The notes beneath the pieces are model-generated. The model did not search any database. It was given only the letters and a program-made list of their open reading frames with translations, and was not told where the DNA came from. From positions 24,627,953-24,691,952 of the forward strand of contig NC_088307.1 in assembly GCF_032854445.1 (NCBI RefSeq): a stretch of 64,000 nucleotides of DNA, written 5' to 3'. Position numbers and translations under genes: made by a program. How positions within the stretch are numbered: position 1 is the first letter of the stretch; each line of letters begins with the position of its first letter. Of the stretch, positions 24,222-34,900 are shown in pieces. This DNA is from Liolophura sinensis (Eukaryota; Mollusca; Polyplacophora; Chitonida; Chitonidae).

Positions 24222-25362
24222 GCATTTTCAGTGGCCAAATATAGGCATCGCAAAGTGATATCAAACGTAGAGCACATACATATTGGCCGCTGCAGACCAC
24301 CGTCGGCCAGGGATAGCTTAAAGTGATAGCCAACATCACATCCATATACAGACCACTTGGCAGGGAGATCTTCAGTGTCCAAATATAGACAGCTTAAAGT
24401 GATATTCAATATCACATCCATATACAGACCCGTGGCTCAGTCGGTTAGCGCGCTAGCACAGCGTAATGACCCAGGAGCCTCTCACCAATGCGGTCGCTGT
24501 GAGTTCAAGTCCAGCTCATGCTGGCTTCCTCTCCGGCCGTAAGTGGGAAGGTCTGACAGCAACCTACGGATGGTCGTGGGTTTCCCCCGGGCTGTGCCCG
24601 GTTTCCACCCACCATAATGCTGGCCGCCGTCGTATAAGTGAAATATTCTTGAGTACGGCTTAAAACACCAATCCAAAAAAAAAAAAATCATATACAGACC
24701 ACTTGGCAGGGAGATCTTCACTGTCCAAATATAGACAGCGTAAAGTGATAGCCAACATCACATCCATATACAGACCACTTGGCAGGGAGATCTTCAATGT
24801 CCAAATATAGACAGCTTAAAGTGATAGCCAACATCACATCCATATACAGACCACTTGGCAGGGAGATCTTCAGTGTCCAAATATAGACAGCTTAAAATGA
24901 TATCCAACATCACATCCATATACAGACCACTTGGCAGGGAGATCTTCAGTGTCCAAATATAGACAGCGTAAAGTGATATCCAACATCACATCCATATACA
25001 GACCACTTGGCAGGGAGATCTTCAGTGTCCAAATATAGACAGCTTAAAATGATATCCAACATCACATCCATACACAGACCACTTGGCAGGGAGATCTTCA
25101 GTGTCCAAATATAGACAGCGTAAAGTGATATCCAACATCACATCCATATACAGACCACTTGGCAGGGAGATCTTCAGTGTCCAAATATAGACAGCTTAAA
25201 GTGATAGCCAACATCACATCCATATACAGACCACTTGGCAGGGAGATCTTCACTGTCCAAATATAGACAGCGTAAAGTGATAGACAACATCACATCCATA
25301 TACAGACCACTTGGCAGGGAGATCTTCACTGTCCAAATATAGACAGCTTAAAGTGATATCCA
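24222..25362. repeat. 76-bp tandem array with an inserted SINE
   Basis: The unit contains CATATACAGACCACTTGGCA, GGGAGATCTTCAGTGTCC and AAATATAGACAGCTTAAAGT. The GGCAGG anchor recurs every 76 bases (for example 24781, 24857, 24933). About 11 units remain once the SINE is excluded, and the leftmost is degenerate. Unit similarity is high. Confidence 0.93.
24431..24688 (+). mobile_element. SINE family A inside a 76-bp unit
   Basis: A nearly complete element, from CCGTGGCTCAGTCGG through B box GTTCAAGTCC to an A-rich tail. Its target-site duplication CATATACAGACC (24419-24430 and 24689-24700) is part of the 76-bp unit, so the array was the insertion target. It is nearly identical to the copy at 26498-26757. 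Confidence 0.95.
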
Positions 25363-25365
25363 ACA

Positions 25366-25683
25366 CAACTAAAACAGATACATAACACTTTTTTTTTGAC
25401 TGGTCAAATCCAATAGGGTTTTCTTAACTTCTTCGTACATCAAATGTTTGACAGCTGCTAGAGTGATGTCCTTTCGGTTTATATACCGACTGTTTGATAT
25501 CAGGAACAAAGCTAAAGCAAATAAGACATTTGCAAACCAGAGCGGAAATGCAGTATCCACCGCTGCAATTTGCCGACCAACGTCGCATGGGAAAAAATTG
25601 TCGAATCAACACTAAAACTTGAAGATCATTTTCACCACTTGCATATATGTCAAAATAATACAAATTAATAAACATATTGGCGC
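25366..25683 (+). repeat. 315-bp direct repeat, right copy
   Basis: Partner of 23630-23945. It is followed directly by two degenerate units related to the 76-bp monomer (about 25684-25800, with AATATAGACAGCCTAAAGTG and CAGACCACTTGGCCCGGGAG). The whole block therefore looks like a larger composite that has duplicated. Confidence 0.9.
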
Positions 25684-25979
25684 TTCTGTGTCTGAATATA
25701 GACAGCCTAAAGTGATATCGAACAGCGCACATCCATATGCAGACCACTTGGCCCGGGAGATGTTCAGTGGCCAAACATAGCAGCATTATGTGATATCCGA
25801 CGTGATATTAAGTGACAGCACAGTCATACAGACAACTCGAGAATTAAGGCAGATGTTCTGCAGCCCAGTTGGATTGAGAGGTCTCTAACTTATACACGTA
25901 CTATGATAGGATATCACGGCTTGCTGGGCTATAGATGCTCAGGGGAGATGTTCATAAAGGGATATCCAACAGAATATAA

Positions 25980-26110
25980 TTAAAGGCGTACAGCATACTA
26001 GAGTAAAACCAGAGCAGCGACGACAATGTGATAGCTGGCAAATACCACACGTTACCGGTGAAATACGGCCTCTTGTCAATTTTCCTCAGTTAGGGTTTTA
26101 TTTTAACTCT
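25980..26110 (+). repeat. single unit related to the 48-bp array, with flank
   Basis: GTACAGCATACTAGAGTAAA, ACCAGAGCAGCGACGACAAT and GTGATAGC form one copy of the 48-bp monomer. It is followed by GTTACCGGTGAAATACGGCC and TCAGTTAGGGTTTTAT. The same flank (CAGTGAAATATGG, CATTCAGGGTTTTAT) follows the big array at 29275-29325. Confidence 0.75.
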
Positions 26111-26397
26111 TCATGGAAATGCTTTAAAAATAGCAAATTGCACGCCCCTAGCGCCATGGCTTAAGCCGATTTAGGTTAAAAAAAAAGGTATGCAGAAATG
26201 TTAATTGTAATGTTTTAGCCGTCACTGCTCTAGAATTACTCAAAATGCTGTGCTGTCATCTCACATTTAACATTCAATAACTATGCAAGGGAACCAGAAA
26301 CATCAATACAGAGACTACTCGAGTCCAGAACAGTGCGCAGGGGTCTTTGACTGCTGGATTTGAACACACGGACTCGTTGATCAAGAACCCTGCATAT

Positions 26398-26825
26398 ATA
26401 TATCACATCCATATACAGACCACTTGGCAGGGAGATCTTCAGTGTCCAAATATAGACAGCTTAAAGTGATATCCAATATCACATCCATATACAGACCCGT
26501 GGCTCAGTCGGTTAGCGCGCTAGCACAGCGTAATGACCCAGGAGCCTCTCACCAATGCGGTCGCTGTGAGTTCAAGTCCAGCTCATGCTGGCTTCCTCTC
26601 CGGCCGTAAGTGGGAAGGTCTGACAGCAACCTGCGGATGGTCGTGGGTTTCCCCCGGGCTGTGCCCGGTTTCCACCCACCATAATGCTGGCCGCCGTCGT
26701 ATAAGTGAAATATTCTTGAGTACGGCGTAAAACACCAATCAAAAAAAAAAAAAAAATCATATACAGACCACTTGGCAGGAAGATCTTCACTGTCCAAATA
26801 TAGACAGCGTAAAGTGATAGCCAAA
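26398..26825. repeat. displaced 76-bp units around a second SINE
   Basis: One unit before (about 26398-26497) and one after (about 26758-26822) a SINE copy reproduce the arrangement at 24341-24760, including the same insertion point. This is a duplicated block, not an independent insertion. A (TA)n run follows at 26824-26846. Confidence 0.88.
26498..26757 (+). mobile_element. SINE family A, duplicated copy
   Basis: Nearly identical to 24431-24688, with the same start CCGTGGCTCAGTCGG and the same duplicated target CATATACAGACC at 26486-26497 and 26758-26769. It keeps the B box GTTCAAGTCC. Confidence 0.95.
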
Positions 26826-26849
26826 TATATATATATATATATATAATCT

Positions 26850-27860
26850 GTCCAGATGTGAAAAATTCATTCAAAACATGAACTATATATACGAGGGTTT
26901 AGGCTATATAGCAGAATGACACTGTTTAATGTACACTGCAGAGATCACCAGCATCGGCATTGAAGATTAACATTTTCTATCGATCTCATCATATATTCAG
27001 TCCTGCGTAACAATAATTAAGGTCAGGCCTATAGGGATTAGTTCCGATATAGGCCTATATTATTGATTATTATGGTGATAATCAATTCTATACACGTCTT
27101 AGTGTTTATTTTAAGTGGACGATATTGTGCGAAATCACGTAATATATTTGCTGGCAAGGAATGTAAAACCAGTATCAGAGGATTCTCTTGGACTTGCAGC
27201 AAAATATACGGCGATGGGCATCTGAGCTGTGTGGCGAGCGTATTATAGTGCAGCCTAAAACCTTAGGGTTCCTACTGGCCTGGGTTATGTGTGACCATTT
27301 GCCAACGACCACGCTGTTGTCGCTGATTTGGTTTTCCTCTTTATATGACGTAGTCTTTTATTTTATTGCACACTAGTAGATGTTTCTAGTAGATAAAAAA
27401 TGTACAAGGTTGATTAACAGATTCTTACATAACATCATATGCTCAAAAAATATTTAATTGCCCTTGTTGAACTACCGGCCTTCGACAAATTGCTTGCGAA
27501 CTTTCCCACAGTGTGATGTACGTCACATTGATTGAAGGTGCATCGTCTTCAACCAACGTTAGACTGCGCTAAAGACATTTCGAGCCCTTCATATCGACCG
27601 CTTATTGTCATTAATGCTCTGATAAAATAGTGAATCCACAAATTCCCTGCACAATCCCGCACGGACTGTGGGATGTGTAAGATGAAGTATAGCGCCAGTC
27701 ATAATATCCTGCCTAATCCTTCAATGCCATTACATCATTAAAATGTACACACTGAGAGAAAATTTGGGTCAACTGACTCAAAAGTCTCAGTTATACAACT
27801 GACCTAATTCAACAGAAAACTGAGTCATCTGACCAGATCAGCCGAGTCATGAAATTCATC
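26850..27860. other. no gene seen
   Basis: No exon pair, SINE or tandem repeat is recognisable. Open frames of about 60 codons near 27063-27376 have no domain and no splice context. Confidence 0.35.
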
Positions 27861-27913
27861 TGGTTATATTGTTGACTCACTTAGTGAGTCGGAAACTCGC
27901 AGGAGTCTTTCTT

Positions 27914-29273
27914 CAGCGACGACATGCAGTGTGATAGACGTACAGCATAGAGAGCAAGACCAGAGCAGCCACGACAGTGTGACAGAGGTACACAATAGAT
28001 AGTTAGACCAGAGCAGCGACGACAGTGTGATAGACGTACAGCATAGAGAGTAAGACCAGAGCAGCGAAACAGTGTGATAGAGGTACAGCATAGAGAGCAA
28101 GTCCAGAGCAGGGACGACAGTGTGATAGACGTACAGCATAGAGAGTAAGTCCAGAGCAGCGACGACAGTGTGATAGACGTAAAGTGTAGAGAGTAAGATC
28201 AGAGCAGCGACGACAGTGTGATAGACGTACAGCATAGAGAGTAAGACCAGAGCAGCGACGACCGTGTGATAGACGTACAACATAGAGAGTAAGACCAGAG
28301 CAGCGACGACAGTGTGATAGACGTACAACATAGAGAGTAAGACCAGAGCAGCGACGACAGTGTGATAGACGTACAATATGGAGACTAAGACCAGAGCAGC
28401 GACGACAGTGTGATAGACGTACAGCATAGAGAGTAAGACCAGAGCAGCGACGACAGTGTGATAGGCGTACAGCATAGGGACTAAGACCAGAGCAGCGACG
28501 ACAGTGTGATAGACGTACAACATAGGGACTAAGACCAGAGCAGCGACAACAGTGTGATAGACGTACAGCATAGAGAGTAAGACTAGAGCAGCGAGGACAG
28601 TGTGATAGACGTACAGCATAGAGAGTAAGACCAGAGCAGCGACGACAGTGTGATAGACGTACAATATGGAGACTAAGACCAGAGCAGCGACGACAGTGTG
28701 ATAGACGTACAGCATAGAGAGTAAGACCAGAGCAGCGACGACAGTGTGATAGGCGTACAGCATAGGGACTAAGACCAGAGCAGCGACGACAGTGTGATAG
28801 ACGTACAACATGGGGACTAAGACCAGAGCAGCGACAACAGTGTGATAGACGTACAGCATACAGAGTAAGACTAGAGCAGCGAGGACAGTGTGATAGACGT
28901 ACAGCATAGAGACTAAGACCAGAGCAGCGACGACAGTGTGATAGACGTACAGCATAGAGAGTAAGACCAGAGCAGCGACGACAGTGTGATAGACGTACAG
29001 CATAGAGAGTAAGACCAGAGCAGCGACGACAGTGTGATAGAGGTACAACATAGAGAGTAAGTCCAGAGCAGCGACGACAGTGTGATAGACATACAGCATA
29101 GAGAGTAAGACCAGACCAGCGACGACAGTGTGATAGACGTACAGCATAGAGAGTAAGACCAGAGCAGCGACGACAGTGTGATAGACGTACAGCATAGGGA
29201 CTAAGACCAGAGCAGCGACGACAGTGTGATAGACGTACAACATAGAGAGTAAAACCAGAGCAGCGACGACAGT
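27914..29273. repeat. 48-bp minisatellite with higher-order structure, about 28 units
   Basis: The unit contains AGAGCAGCGACGACAGTGTG, ATAGACGTACAGCATAGAGA and GTAAGACC and recurs every 48 bases. Variant units recur in the same order: the one with GTACAATATGGAGACTAAG appears at about 28370 and again at about 28658, 288 bases (six units) later, with the following units also matching. The array therefore has a six-unit higher-order period. Because 48 is a multiple of 3, one minus-strand frame stays open for 459 codons as a 16-residue repeat (YVYHTVVAALVLLSML). Confidence 0.95.
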
Positions 29274-29275
29274 TA

Positions 29276-30235
29276 CCCAGTGAAATATGGTCTCTAGTCA
29301 GGTTACCTCATTCAGGGTTTTATAACAACTGTTCATGTAAATGCATAAATTGTAGCAATTTACAAATTGTATATGAAGAAATATTATAAAGGTTTCCTGT
29401 AACGCCAACTTTACGGCAGGGATATTCAATTCTGACCTTGAATATCTCATCTTGTAGTAGAACGCGTAAAGGTCCTGTGTATTGTTACAAAAAGTAGCAA
29501 GTCGGAGATACTCCATCGATTGTCTTCACATCGTTTCTTATATTTTATATTAAGTTCAGTTCTCTGCTTTTGTAAGGAAATGCAAGGATATGCATGCACG
29601 GCGTTCTGAATCTCTGGCGTTCTGCTTCATAAAGGCGCCTTATTCCATTTTACTCGTGACTAGGTGACTGTTCAAGTATCGTGTTGAATAAATTCGCTAA
29701 GTTGGACATACGTACAGTTGCAACAAAACGCAGCTGAGGTACATAAAATTTATCTTCAGTCATACATGAAGATGTTCATGTAACCCAGCTATATACATAT
29801 GGGTAGAGCTTTGGAGTTGTAGGCCTACACACCCCATCCCGCATCATTACCAACGTATATTAGCAACAGATAAGCAAAGACAACACAGTTAACCATGCAT
29901 GACACAACTGAATTCATAAGTAAAGAAAAAAAAAGTAACATAGGGTTTACAAGGGGATTCCCCATCAGTCGCCTATGGAGATATGTTTTGCAAGAGTGAA
30001 CAATGGCATGTGTTTTAGACATTCGCATGGAAGCATAGACCTAAAAACATCATCACGTATAAATGCCCATACAAGATATAAGGAGCCGTAGGCCTATTAA
30101 TACTTGCAATTATTTGTCATTACATATTACAAAAGATTTGAAATGGTATTAATGGTCACTGCAGGGTAATAACTGACACAGTCAGAAAAAAAGGTTTTCT
30201 GCACGAATCTTAATTCAACGTACCTCATCTACACC
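29276..30235. other. no gene seen
   Basis: Apart from the array-flank block near 29275-29350, nothing recognisable was found. Confidence 0.35.
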
Positions 30236-30239
30236 CATG

Positions 30240-30505
30240 GAGGTAATTTATTTGTTTATCTATTCGATTTTTGCTACAGCTATACTCAAGAATTTTCACA
30301 TACGACTGTGGTTAGTTTTATCGGTGGAGGAAACCGGCGTGCCCACCATGCTCCGTGTGAACCACCTACCTTTCACAACTTACTAGGAAACTCTCCCACA
30401 TGTATGTGAATGACATGCGCCCCACATGCAGTGAAAGTGGTGGAATCTACAATTTCCCAGTCCAGTCGGGTTCGAACCCGCGCCCATATCGTTTGAAAGG
30501 CAAGC
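30240..30505 (-). mobile_element. tRNA-derived SINE, family C
   Basis: Tail-first on the plus strand (TTTATTTGTTTATCTATTCG), with a body including GGTGGAGGAAACCGGCGTGC. The head carries a perfect palindromic B box, CGGGTTCGAACCCG, at 30467-30480. It differs from family A in head and mid body. Confidence 0.8.
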
Positions 30506-30643
30506 ACCTATGACCACTATTTACAGACAATCTACAGTAACTATAATAAAACTGATTACATATATTAAAAATTCTCGACCTCTTCCATTCTTTAACGCCA
30601 GAGTTGCCTTTTTCTTACAGTTGTGCACATACCTTTACCATAT

Positions 30644-30831
30644 ACAGGGTGTCCCAGAAGTCGCACACCATCTAGAGCGGTGTGTTGACCCATCTCTTCC
30701 AAACATAAAAACCAATTCAACTCTTTCTTGCAATGTTAGTTTATTAGCCATAATTAACTCTGGAAGAGTTGGGGGGGGGGGGGGGAGTTAAAATCAGTAT
30801 TAAATCTGAATCACAGATGGGACACCCTGTA
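30644..30831. mobile_element. MITE with 14-bp terminal inverted repeats
   Basis: TACAGGGTGTCCCA (30644-30657) is perfectly inverted as TGGGACACCCTGTA (30818-30831). The outer TA on each side is consistent with a TA target duplication, as in Tc1/mariner-type elements. The 184-bp interior has no open frame and contains a long G run, so it is a non-autonomous element. Confidence 0.85.
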
Positions 30832-30859
30832 TGTTAACTGAGCCTTGTGTAGGGACCAA

Positions 30860-31125
30860 TTTATTTATTTATTTGATTGGTGTTTTACGCCGTACTCAAG
30901 AATATTTCACTTATACGACGGCGGCCAGCATTATGGTGGGTGGAAACCGGGCACAGCCCGGGGGAAACCCACGACAATCCGCAGGTTGCTGGCAGACCTT
31001 CCCACTTACGGCCGGAGAGGAAGCCAGCATGAGCTGGACTTGAACTCACAGCGACCGCATTGGTGAGAGGCTTCTGGGTCATAACGCTGCGCTAGCGCGC
31101 TAACCGACTGAGCCACGGAGGCCCC
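30860..31125 (-). mobile_element. SINE family A, full length
   Basis: Complete element with an 11-bp target-site duplication, GTAGGGACCAA, at 30849-30859 and 31126-31136. The head (GGCCTCCGTGGCTCAGTCGG on its own strand), B box and tail are all intact, so it is among the younger copies here. Confidence 0.96.
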
Positions 31126-31762
31126 GTAGGGACCAACCGGTAGATGTTTTCAATCTGCATTGCAGAGATGTGTATAGTCTGATCATATAAGCAAATTTAA
31201 TTTAGCATGGAAGCATTACAGGTTGTATCTACATAGGACCAAGATTGTATACACATGTTTAATATGCCGTAAAAGCTACAATGTGCATGCACACTGCAGG
31301 TGTATGCATTTGTACATAATATAAATCTATGTTTGCCCAGGAGGGTCACCATGTTTTTTCTTTATATTTTTTTTTTTCATTTATCCATCTAATTAATATT
31401 AATATTTTGTTTTAACCTCTCCCCAGTCTCTAGGACTAAGTAAGATAAGCAAAACGGATATGTCCAAACATACTGACTACCGTATGTGGCTTGAAATCGT
31501 AAGCATGCATGTAACTAATTTTTCAACACAGATGCGGTATTTACATGAACGTTTGCAAGCTGTAAAGGATTTACAAGCTAATAGAGCCGTTGTAATTTTC
31601 CTAGGGGATATTTTGCAATACTGGTATGTCTTTTTTCTTATCGAGGAATTACGTATGTACATGTATGTGGATATTTCAAATATCCAGGCCTTTCGCAATA
31701 GGCATACTGTTGATACATTGGCGTGGCGTGGGTCATGACCTCTACAATTGCCCAGTTGCCAA

Positions 31763-31767
31763 CCAAT
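31763..31767 (+). promoter_or_regulatory. CCAAT box, putative flotillin promoter
   Basis: AACCAATCAG matches the NF-Y consensus and lies about 100 bases before the flotillin ATG. No TATA box is clear. The position is consistent with a short 5'UTR starting near 31800, but a distant noncoding first exon cannot be excluded. Confidence 0.4.
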
Positions 31768-31865
31768 CAGAAAGCTGGGATGTCGCAAGTGCGGACTCAG
31801 AACAAGATCCTAGGCCCAGGGAGGAGGCAGACTTTCACCATCTGAGGAATAATCTGCAAGCAAAA

Positions 31866-31911
31866 ATGGGTTTCGAAGTTTGCGGACCGAATGAAGTGAT
31901 GGTAGTGTCAG
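31866..31911 (+). CDS. FLOT1: flotillin exon 1 (residues 1-16)
   Basis: Starts at ATG in AAAAATGGG and encodes [15 protein letters not shown] plus one base of Gly16. The donor is TCAG|GTAGAT, phase 1. The reading matches the flotillin N-terminus, which is why this ATG was chosen. Confidence 0.93.
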
Positions 31912-34900
31912 GTAGATACATCTTTGGTCTTTCATGCTCTGTCAAATTGGTGGAAATTCAAACCCTGCATGTGTTGATTTCCGTGTCTTTTTACCGCTAC
32001 TTCATTCTCTGTCTTCGGCGACATTATCAACAACGCTGTAGACAAGCAGCGATTGCAAATGCAGCCGCTTGGTTTTTACATGTTTTCAAAATATACGTGC
32101 AGTGCGGTGGTTTGACTCCATTAAAGCAGCTACGAATAGCTAGTGCCGTCTGTTTACTATTTTATAGCGTATGTTGACAATATAACTCACGATTTGTTGT
32201 GTTTACTTAGTTCATTTTGTCTGTGCAAGGTCTTGATCATTAACATTACATATGTAAAACAAAGTATACATGTACTTTACCATGTAACCTGGCCAGGACA
32301 AACTGTAGCTAAAATATCCACATGGACGACTTTGAATTTATTCTGAACATCATCTCCAGCTGACTAACATTTTGTAAGAGCTTTGCAGTTCCATTTCTAT
32401 TTTGTCTAAAAAACATTTACGATATGTACACTTATTAACGTGTTAACACCCGCATGTTCTGAAAGTAGGTCAAGCTTGTCAGTTAATTGTTGAAGTATGT
32501 GTGAGTATGTATGCATATCCTGTATGGAGAACTACATACTTACCGAGGTTTAGGTCATGTATATCAGCTAAGATGAATGTCACATGTTGTTGATTCAGTC
32601 ACTCGCTTTCATTTGTGTTCTTATTCTTATAGAAATCTACCTTTCACTTTTTTGTTTTCTATCCTTTTTATTAGTTTTTGTAACTTCTAACCGCCTTACA
32701 GAATGGCCTCACAAGTTCAGAACATGATATTCTGTGCAGGTTGTTCTGTTGACTGACATACATTCATTAATGATTTACTGTTATAATCAGTGGTAGTTCT
32801 CACAATATCATCTAGTGTTATTCATTTTTCACTACTTTACCATTTTTTCTTGCACCTAGTCTGCTTGTCTCGGCGTGAATATGTCCTGTCTCCAATAACA
32901 ATATCAACAAAGCTGAATTTGTACAAGAAAGTACCTTACACTTTATCCACCATGCAGATTGATTTGTTTAATTTTTTTTTTCCGTTTGTTTTTTTCCTGT
33001 TTAACACATGTTTTTGAGCAGTTTGCTGCCTGCCTCACCCTTCAACAACAGAGCNNNNNNNNNNNNNNNNNNNNNNNNNNNNNNNNNNNNNNNNNNNNNN
33101 NNNNNNNNNNNNNNNNNNNNNNNNNNNNNNNNNNNNNNNNNNNNNNNNNNNNNNNNNNNNNNNNNNNNNNNNNNNNNNNNNNNNNNNNNNNNNNNNNNNN
33201 NNNNNNNNNNNNNNNNNNNNNNNNNNNNNNNNNNNNNNNNNNNNNNNNNNNNNNTGAGCAGTTTTGCTGCCTGCCTCACCCCTCAACAACAGAGCCACTG
33301 AAATCAAATGTTAGTATTTTGTATCAATGAAATATCCCACCCAAAGTTTGTTTATCTAAGATATAGTAAGCGTTTCTTTCATGTCAAAGTGCTTTTTGAT
33401 TTCCTGACAAAAGGTGGGATACACTGTGTTCTCTAGTTTCCTTCATTCATTCCTTCATTCTACCTGACAGAAGGCATATATATGTATAATAGTAAAAAAA
33501 AAGTCTGGAGTGTTAAACATTCATATGGTTAAAATATTAATTTACGTGACTTGCCCTTTTTGACATTGCATGATGCATTGTACGTTGTAGATTTGTGTAA
33601 TGGCTTCACTGTGCAACGCGTGTCTCTGTGGCCTAGCTGTGAGTGTGCTAGTGCGACAGTGTCACCCAGGAGCCTCTCACCAAAGAGGTTGCTGTGAGTT
33701 CGAGTTCATCTCATGCTGGGTTAATCCCCGGTCATATTTGGGAAGTTCTGCCAGAAAGCTGCGGATGGTCATGGGATTTCCCCCCCTGCCAGCTTTGTCC
33801 AGTTTATTCTCACCATTATGCTGGCAGCCGATTGAACGAAAGAAATATTGTTGAGTACAGCGTGAAACACCAATCAAATAAATAAACAAATCATTATGCA
33901 ACAGCTACAACATAGATGTTATATTTATGTGAATGTACACAAAACTACCTGACTACTGGACCCATCATTCCACTTTCACAGTTCTTGAACCCTTTTATTA
34001 CAGGATGCTGCCACAAAGTACCACTTCTAGTTCCTGGAGGTCGGGTTTTCGTATGGCCAGTTATCCAAAAACTTCAAAGGTATGTCTCTCTCACGCTTAT
34101 TTCATAACCTACTCTCATTGGAATAGCACTTCCATTGTTATATGTATTTTGATGAATACACCATTGCATCTTTCAATTTCTTTGGATTTTCACTTTTTAA
34201 AAATTAAAATTTTTAATGTAAAGGACATACTGTAATTCAGTGTTATTGTTTTGGTTTTTCAAGTAATGAATGATCTGTCAAGGATGCAAACAGAAACCTA
34301 TGTCAAAATTAATATGATACTTATGCTTAAATTATGGTTTATGATTTGTTTTTATGAAACTTAACCAGAAATTCTTTTTTACAGATTTCATAATTATTAT
34401 TATAGATTTCATATACATAATGATGTTTTATTTTTGTGAAGAGTATTTGACTGGTTCATTCTAGTAGGTCTGAGTAGTTGGCTTTTGTAGTTTAGTAATG
34501 ACAACTGTGATATACATGTAGAATGCAAAATAGGTGAATAATTAAATGACCTCATCAATAAGTTGGCATAGTTGGCCAGCTGGAGCAAAACTTCAGAAAG
34601 ACTTTGATTGTTGACAGAATAATGAAAAGAGGAATATTGAAAACATATAGATGTTATATTGCTGTTTATTTGGATGAAACATCTGTATTTGGTAGTAATA
34701 TTGTACTGTATGCAACAGGATGAACCTAAACACCATGACTCTAGCTATAGAGAGTTCCAAGGTTTACACACGTCAGGGCGTGTCCATCTCGGTGACTGGC
34801 ATTGCCCAAGTGAGTCCTAGACCAATGAGAAGTTGTTTAGCATTGATTGTTCCACCCACTTTCCCCCCACTCCTTCGATGTATAGTTGTGTTTATATGGT

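Noticed and set aside
27864-29243. 459-codon open frame on the minus strand
   Set aside because: It is wholly the 48-bp array read in one of its open frames. It has no splice, promoter or domain evidence.
31626-32177. 183-codon plus-strand open frame across the flotillin start
   Set aside because: It is out of frame with flotillin exon 1, reads through the donor at 31912 and has no domain.
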